Position numbers and translations under genes: made by a program
The notes under the pieces: model-generated
What the model was told of the DNA's origin: nothing
Databases searched by the model: none
Seen by the model: only the letters and a program-made list of their open reading frames with translations
Source of the DNA: Staphylococcus lloydii
Lineage (GTDB): Bacteria > Bacillota > Bacilli > Staphylococcales > Staphylococcaceae
NCBI RefSeq assembly: GCF_015775975.1
Contig: NZ_CP064056.1
Coordinates: 992,001 to 1,056,000, forward strand
Length of the DNA stretch: 64,000 nucleotides
Direction of reading: 5' to 3'
Shown here: in pieces, positions 59,628-64,000 of the stretch
How positions within the stretch are numbered: position 1 is the stretch's first letter
How the letters are laid out: each line of letters begins with the position of its first letter

Positions 59628-59712
59628 GGACAAAAAAATAGAGTCGAGAAACATTGGAATAATAAGACTTTAGGACAGTTAAAATCTTATTAGACAATAT
59701 CTTCAACTCTAT
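59628..59712 (-). terminator. Two-level hairpin terminator of the YtxH-like gene
   Basis: On the minus strand an outer stem AATAGAGT / ACTCTATT encloses an inner stem AATAAGA / TCTTATT and is followed by TTTTTT. It starts about 17 bases after the YtxH-like stop. Confidence 0.7.
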
Positions 59713-59728
59713 TGAAAATAAGCAAATA

Positions 59729-60103
59729 TTACTTTTCTTCTTTATCAAATGCATGGCTGATTTCTTCGCCACGATTTTGTAAGTTCTCAATGTGTGATTG
59801 TAAACGTTCGATGTTTGGATTGATATCAGATTGGAAGTTGCCGATAAGTTCTTTAACTTCGTCACCAATTGAACTACTAAACTCTGTACTTTCAGATTTA
59901 ATTTGAGATACATAGTTAATAATATCATTAACATTTTGCTTAATAGTATTTACTTCACGGTTAAGCTCAGATTCTGCACCAGTAGGTTGGCCAGTTCTGC
60001 CAGCAAGTTGTTGATGGTTTTGTTTTTCTCTATTCATTAGTACAACGCCAACACCAGTAGCAACACCCGCACCTAGGCCTAATAAAATTTGAGTTGCTTT
60101 CAT
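59729..60103 (-). CDS. YtxH-like protein with coiled-coil tail
   Basis: Protein of 124 residues with an N-terminal glycine-rich hydrophobic segment (about 3-22, ATQILLGLGAGVATGVGVVL) and a long hydrophilic helical tail with heptad-like spacing (NREVNTIKQNVNDIINYV, NIERLQSHIENLQNRGEEIS). This is the YtxH-type layout. The ATG at 60103 follows GAGGAGA; a longer frame start at 60118 ignores that site. A SigB-like promoter lies upstream. The function is unknown, with a possible role in stress. Confidence 0.78.
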   Translation of the reverse strand: MKATQILLGLGAGVATGVGVVLMNREKQNHQQLAGRTGQPTGAESELNREVNTIKQNVNDIINYVSQIKSESTEFSSSIGDEVKELIGNFQSDINPNIERLQSHIENLQNRGEEISHAFDKEEK

Positions 60104-60148
60104 ATAAATTCTCCTCATTTCTAATATCTCAATTATTAATATTTTTCC

Positions 60149-60174
60149 TTACCCTTAAATTATAGGAAGTAAGC
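60149..60174 (-). promoter_or_regulatory. Candidate SigB promoter of the YtxH-like gene
   Basis: On the minus strand: GCTTAC, 14-base spacer, GGGTAA, 46 bases before the start. The -10 fits SigB well, the -35 in four of six bases. Confidence 0.4.
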
Positions 60175-60178
60175 ATAA

Positions 60179-60604
60179 TTAGTCAAATTGTGCAGCTATT
60201 TCTTTTGCAATTTGAGCTTTTTGCTCATCATCGATTGAATCTTCATGTGTTTCCCATTTATAACCAAAACCATCAGTATCATTTTCATAACGAGGTAAGA
60301 AGTGGAAGTGGAGATGGAATACAGATTGATCTGCAAATTCTCCGTTATTTTGAATGATATTTAAACCGTCTGGATTAAAAGCTTTTTTAATTGCATTAGC
60401 AACTTTAGGTAAAGCTGCGCCAATATGTTGCATTGTTTCAGCATCTGTTTCAAAAATATTAGGAGAAGCTTTTTTAGGTATTAGTAAAGTATGACCTTTA
60501 GTCACTTGTGAAATATCTAAAAAAGCATAAACATAGTCATCTTCATATACTTTGAAACTTGGTATTTCTCCTGTAATGATTTTACTAAAAATTGTTTCAG
60601 TCAT
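60179..60604 (-). CDS. HIT family protein
   Basis: Histidine-triad nucleotide-binding protein of 141 residues, related to HinT-type purine nucleoside phosphoramidase/nucleotidyl hydrolase (B. subtilis Hit). The motif FHLHFHFLPRY gives the His-x-His-x-His triad. N-terminal IFSKIITGEIPSFKVYEDD and DISQVTKGHTLLIPKK are typical. The ATG at 60604 has AAGGAG upstream; a start at 60628 is not supported. It is divergent from ecsAB, as in Bacillus and S. aureus. Confidence 0.93.
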   Translation of the reverse strand: MTETIFSKIITGEIPSFKVYEDDYVYAFLDISQVTKGHTLLIPKKASPNIFETDAETMQHIGAALPKVANAIKKAFNPDGLNIIQNNGEFADQSVFHLHFHFLPRYENDTDGFGYKWETHEDSIDDEQKAQIAKEIAAQFD

Positions 60605-60733
60605 AAAATCTACACTCCTTATATTCATCTTATGAACTATTATAGCATTCTATAGTAAACTACGTCATATATCATCTATTTGTTTATCACTAAGTCGTGA
60701 TTTTTGATACAATATAGTGCATGGAGGTGCCAA

Positions 60734-61471
60734 ATGACAGTAAAAGTTGAAAATTTAACAGGTGGTTATGGTAAAAAACCAATAATTAATGATATCAATT
60801 TTGAATTACAAGCAGGGGAAATTGTCGGCTTAATAGGATTAAACGGCGCTGGTAAAAGTACGACAATTAAGCACATGCTTGGTTTATTAACTCCAATGGA
60901 TGGAAAATTAACAATTTCTGATATCAACATTAATGAAGATGTTGAACAATATAGACGCAAATTATCTTATATACCAGAATCGCCAGTAATATATGATGAA
61001 TTAACACTAGAAGAACATATTTATATGACTGCAATGGCATATAATATAAGTAAAGAAACGGCAATGGAACGTGCACGCCCATTACTGAAAACTTTTCGCT
61101 TAGAAGACGAGTTAAATATCTTTCCGAGTCATTTCTCTAAAGGTATGAAGCAAAAAGTAATGATTATATGTGCATTTATAGTTAATCCAGATTTATACAT
61201 TATCGATGAACCATTTTTAGGTTTAGATCCATTAGGTATTCAATCAATGCTTGATTTAATGGTTGAGAAGAAAAATGAAGACAGAACAGTTTTAATGAGT
61301 ACGCATATTCTGGCTACTGCAGAAAAATATTGCGATCGTTTTATTATTTTAGATAAAGGTAAAATTGTAGCCATGGGTGATTTAGATACCTTGAGAAAAC
61401 AAACAGGTCTACATGATAAAACATTAGACGAAATTTATATTCATGTAACCCAAGGTGGGGAACAATCATGA
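60734..61471 (+). CDS. ecsA: ABC transporter ATP-binding protein EcsA
   Basis: ATPase of the EcsAB transporter, 245 residues. In Bacillus and S. aureus, loss of Ecs affects protein secretion, intramembrane proteolysis by RasP and pheromone export. The motifs are Walker A GLNGAGKST, a signature region reading FSKGMKQK (LSGGQ-like in this family), Walker B LYIIDEPFLGLDP and H-loop STHILATAE. The ATG at 60734 has GGAGGTG upstream; an in-frame start at 60704 is upstream of the likely -10 (TACAAT, 60708-60713). The stop overlaps ecsB by four bases. Confidence 0.94.
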   Translation: MTVKVENLTGGYGKKPIINDINFELQAGEIVGLIGLNGAGKSTTIKHMLGLLTPMDGKLTISDININEDVEQYRRKLSYIPESPVIYDELTLEEHIYMTAMAYNISKETAMERARPLLKTFRLEDELNIFPSHFSKGMKQKVMIICAFIVNPDLYIIDEPFLGLDPLGIQSMLDLMVEKKNEDRTVLMSTHILATAEKYCDRFIILDKGKIVAMGDLDTLRKQTGLHDKTLDEIYIHVTQGGEQS

Positions 61472-62691
61472 ATTATTCAGCACAAGCGCTCTTTAAATCT
61501 AGAAAACTAGAAATTGCCAAAGAGAAGCAGTACTATAATAAATTTATATTTAACGGTCATTTCGGTATATTTTTACTTATATTACTCGGAGCTTTTATTT
61601 TAGGATACGGACAATTTCTTAAGTCTATTCCATCGAATTTGAACTTCCCGTTGATAGTCGGTGTGATTTTAGCTCTTACATCGCTATTTCCAATTAGAAC
61701 ATTATTAAAAGATGCGGATAGGTTGTTCTTATTACCATTTGAAAAACATATGGAAGAATATATGAAAAGAAGTCTAGTTTATAGTTATTTGCTACGATTA
61801 CCTATTCAAATATTAATGTTACTTATATTCTTTCCTTTATTTTACGTATTGAACAATCAATCCTATATGTTTTATATTATGTTTGCCATATTAGCAATCG
61901 TTAATCCCTTTATTGGTTTAATATTAAAGTGGGAATGGTACAAATATAAGCTTGAGAGTTGGTCTATTCATTTATTACTATTTATAATTTATCTTTCTGG
62001 TTATTATGTAGTATTAGAAGTAAAAAGTATTATAGCAGTAACGACGATTGTTATTTTAATCGCACTCATATACATTCTCCGTTATTGTAATAAAAAGGAA
62101 CTTTATCCATGGGAGAAAATGATTACTTCTGAAGCGCAGCATCGTATGAACTATTATAAATTTGTAAATATGTTTACAGATGTTAAGCATTTAAAAGAAA
62201 CTGCAGTGAGAAGAAGTTATCTAGATCCATTATTACGTATTCCAAAGGATAAAAATTTCAATGATAATTATATGTATCTATTTTTATTCTATAGAAGCTT
62301 TATGAGAGGAAAGGATGCATTTAATATAATCATCAGATTGGTTGTCATATCTTTAGTATTGATGATTTGGTTAAATCAAATGTTTATCTCAGCAATTATT
62401 GGTGCGTTATTTATGTATATTATTATTTTACAAATGGCTCAATTTTATACACAGCAAGCATATGGATTATGGCCGCAAGTCTGGCCAGTAGCAGATAGTA
62501 AAGTTATAAAAGGGTATGAACAGTTTTTATACAGACTGATGTTAGTTTTAGGCATAATCTTTAGTATTGTTTACATTATAATACAGCCTACTCAGTTTTA
62601 TTTTGCGCTTTTATTCTTTATTGTTGGATGGTTAACAATAAATAGTGTGATTAAAAAGTTAAAATATCAAGAAACATTACTTAGAGACTAA
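61468..62691 (+). CDS. ecsB: ABC transporter membrane protein EcsB
   Basis: Membrane partner of EcsA, 407 residues with about ten hydrophobic segments in two groups (about 28-60, 64-85, 110-150, 165-205 and 285-395). Characteristic parts are FNGHFGIFLLILLGAFILG near the start, the cytoplasmic RRSYLDPLLRIPKDKNFN and AYGLWPQVWPVADSKVIKGY. GGTGGGGAA upstream of the ATG lies within ecsA. A long bidirectional terminator follows. The transported substrate is not established. Confidence 0.92.
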   Translation: MNYSAQALFKSRKLEIAKEKQYYNKFIFNGHFGIFLLILLGAFILGYGQFLKSIPSNLNFPLIVGVILALTSLFPIRTLLKDADRLFLLPFEKHMEEYMKRSLVYSYLLRLPIQILMLLIFFPLFYVLNNQSYMFYIMFAILAIVNPFIGLILKWEWYKYKLESWSIHLLLFIIYLSGYYVVLEVKSIIAVTTIVILIALIYILRYCNKKELYPWEKMITSEAQHRMNYYKFVNMFTDVKHLKETAVRRSYLDPLLRIPKDKNFNDNYMYLFLFYRSFMRGKDAFNIIIRLVVISLVLMIWLNQMFISAIIGALFMYIIILQMAQFYTQQAYGLWPQVWPVADSKVIKGYEQFLYRLMLVLGIIFSIVYIIIQPTQFYFALLFFIVGWLTINSVIKKLKYQETLLRD

Positions 62692-62750
62692 AAAAGTGGT
62701 TATTCTGATTTTAGCGAGTGACGCCGAAATCATGAATAACCACTTTTTAT
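62689..62750 (+). terminator. Bidirectional terminator between ecsB and traP
   Basis: Outer stem AAAAAGTGGTTATTC / GAATAACCACTTTTT with an inner pairing TGATTT / AAATCA, and A- and T-runs outside. Confidence 0.9.
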
Positions 62751-62755
62751 TATTA

Positions 62756-63259
62756 TTAATTGTCATCAATTGGATACAAGAAGCGTTCGAAGTAACTTGA
62801 AAATTGACCACTAGAACCGAAAAATTGACTCAATGATATTTTGTCAAAATGATTGTTAAATAGAGTGGAATTTTTAAAAGTTTCATAAGCACTTCTTGAA
62901 CTGAAACCAAAATAAATTTTATAAGTTAATCCTTCTATAGGTTTTAAGAATCGGTAAGACTTAAATCCAGCAAATTGTGAGAAATCTGCAGATATACCTA
63001 ATATCGTTTTTTCTAATTGATATGCATGATCGTCAGTAGTTGGTATGAATAAAACTGCATAAAAATCATCTTTATCTAATTCGCCTTCAGATTCTATAAC
63101 ATCATAAACAATAGGTTCTTTTAAAACTGTTGTACCATCAGTTTCTTCTATTATTACTGATGAATCAGAAGTTGAAAACTGCAATAAATTATGGTCTGGA
63201 TTATTTAGTCTAATTTGATTTAAATAACCAAAAGTACCATAGGATGCATACATTTTCAT
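62756..63259 (-). CDS. traP: TRAP (target of RNAIII-activating protein) family protein
   Basis: Soluble protein of 167 residues, the same length as S. aureus TRAP, with antibiotic-biosynthesis-monooxygenase-like (ABM) folds. Shared stretches are ASYGTFGYLNQIRLNNPDH, DDHAYQLEKTILGI, FKSYRFLKPIEGLTYKIYFG and SQFFGSSGQFSSYFER. It was proposed as an agr quorum-sensing regulator; later work disputed this and linked relatives (HmoB) to heme or stress. Its place next to hemE is the staphylococcal order. The ATG at 63259 follows AAGGGGG at long spacing; upstream in-frame codons to 63331 lack a ribosome site. Confidence 0.9.
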   Translation of the reverse strand: MKMYASYGTFGYLNQIRLNNPDHNLLQFSTSDSSVIIEETDGTTVLKEPIVYDVIESEGELDKDDFYAVLFIPTTDDHAYQLEKTILGISADFSQFAGFKSYRFLKPIEGLTYKIYFGFSSRSAYETFKNSTLFNNHFDKISLSQFFGSSGQFSSYFERFLYPIDDN

Positions 63260-63526
63260 AATTTCTTTATCCCCCTTAGTTAATAAGCATGTGTTAAAGA
63301 TTATAACAAAAAAGGTATATGCACAATACACTTATTTAATTATTTTAAAAATTATGCTTTGTCAATATTATAATAGATTTAAAAAAGAAAACAATAGTCA
63401 AAACAATTGTATTTATACAATTTAAACAGTATGGCATTTTTATGACATTTAAGCAGAATAAAATACGGAAAGCAGCGCAATATGATATTATAAATAAGAA
63501 TGATTATAATGTAGGAGGATTTAACG

Positions 63527-64000
63527 GTGCATAATAAAAATAAAACAATACTTAATATGATTAAGGGTCAACCCGTTGACCACACACCGGTTTGGTTTAT
63601 GCGTCAGGCAGGCAGGTCGCAACCTGAGTATAGAAAACTAAAAGAAAAATATTCTTTATTTGAGATTACACATCAACCTGAGTTATGTGCGTATGTTACA
63701 CATTTACCTGTCGATAATTATAATACGGACGCTGCAGTATTGTATAAAGACATTATGACACCATTACAACCCATTGGTGTAGATGTAGAAATTAAATCTG
63801 GCATAGGTCCAGTAATTCATAATCCTATTAAGTCACTAAGTGATGTTGAAAAGTTACAAGATATAGACCCTAAAAGAGACGTACCTTACGTTTTGAATAC
63901 CATTAAATTATTAACAACTGAAAAATTAAACGTACCATTAATAGGTTTTACTGGTGCGCCATTTACATTAGCTAGTTATATGATTGAAGGGGGACCTTCA
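63527..64000 (+). CDS. hemE: Uroporphyrinogen decarboxylase HemE, 3' truncated by window edge
   Basis: Heme-pathway enzyme converting uroporphyrinogen III to coproporphyrinogen III. Only the first 158 codons are inside the window; the frame is open to the last base. The N-terminal active-site motif [18 protein letters not shown] is complete, with the substrate-binding Arg residues, and [20 protein letters not shown] is the next conserved block. The start is a GTG with TAGGAGGA upstream. In Firmicutes hemE is normally followed by hemH and hemY/hemG; these would lie beyond the window. Divergent from traP. Confidence 0.93.
   Translation, partial: MHNKNKTILNMIKGQPVDHTPVWFMRQAGRSQPEYRKLKEKYSLFEITHQPELCAYVTHLPVDNYNTDAAVLYKDIMTPLQPIGVDVEIKSGIGPVIHNPIKSLSDVEKLQDIDPKRDVPYVLNTIKLLTTEKLNVPLIGFTGAPFTLASYMIEGGPS

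Overview
The window is a chromosomal segment of a low-GC Firmicute of the genus Staphylococcus. The evidence is the 16S gene, the staphylococcal gene order (vraTSR, sgtB-recX, mutY, a Sav1866-type exporter, gsaB, bcp, perR, rRNA operon, glnPQ, queG, fumC, airSR, purU, yhaONM, prsA, ecsAB, traP, hemE) and proteins that read as clear but diverged counterparts of S. aureus ones. It is probably a coagulase-negative species. I cannot name the species.

Left part (1-22950): it opens inside vraT, followed by vraS and vraR (cell-wall stress sensing). Next come housekeeping genes: a YihY/BrkB-like membrane protein, the phosphatase ptpA, aminopeptidase ampS, a thioesterase, a YfkAB-type radical SAM protein and a DJ-1/PfpI protein. 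Then come the VraSR-linked glycosyltransferase sgtB, recX-yfhH, and a TagH/TagG-like pair whose ATPase has lost every catalytic motif. After these are a YfhP-like protein, mutY, the nucleotide phosphatase ntdp, a Sav1866-type exporter, an aromatic-acid-exporter-like protein, gsaB, bcp, a hydroxyacid dehydrogenase and perR with its own operator.

Middle (22951-31290): one complete rRNA operon, 16S-Ile-Ala-23S-5S, driven by two promoters and followed by 27 tightly packed tRNA genes. These include a tandem exact duplication of tRNA-Ser(TGA) and four tandem non-canonical tRNA-Gly(TCC) genes. The tRNA-Gly genes match the type staphylococci use to build the pentaglycine (or Gly/Ser) peptidoglycan bridge rather than for translation.

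Accessory-looking block (31304-37423): a TSUP anion transporter is divergent from a flavin monooxygenase, a nitrilase-family amidohydrolase and an amino acid permease, followed by an unusual PfoR-like EIIC membrane protein. This looks like scavenging of an N- or S-containing organic compound. No integrase, transposase or CRISPR array was seen.

Right part (37580-64000): the glnPH-glnQ transporter, queG, trmL, two small genes, fumC, an RluA-type pseudouridine synthase, the airSR oxygen/redox two-component system, a dicarboxylate/glutamate symporter, purU, an Xre regulator like S. aureus SA1665, yheB/yheA-like genes, the yhaO-yhaN-yhaM nuclease operon, the prsA foldase with a polyglutamine tail, ecsAB, traP and the first 158 codons of hemE.

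Recurring themes are cell envelope (VraTSR, SgtB, PrsA, the TagGH-like pair, peptidoglycan tRNA-Gly), redox/stress control (PerR, Bcp, AirSR, DJ-1) and heme synthesis (GsaB, HemE). Almost every transcription unit ends in a clear intrinsic terminator, many of them shared by convergent genes.
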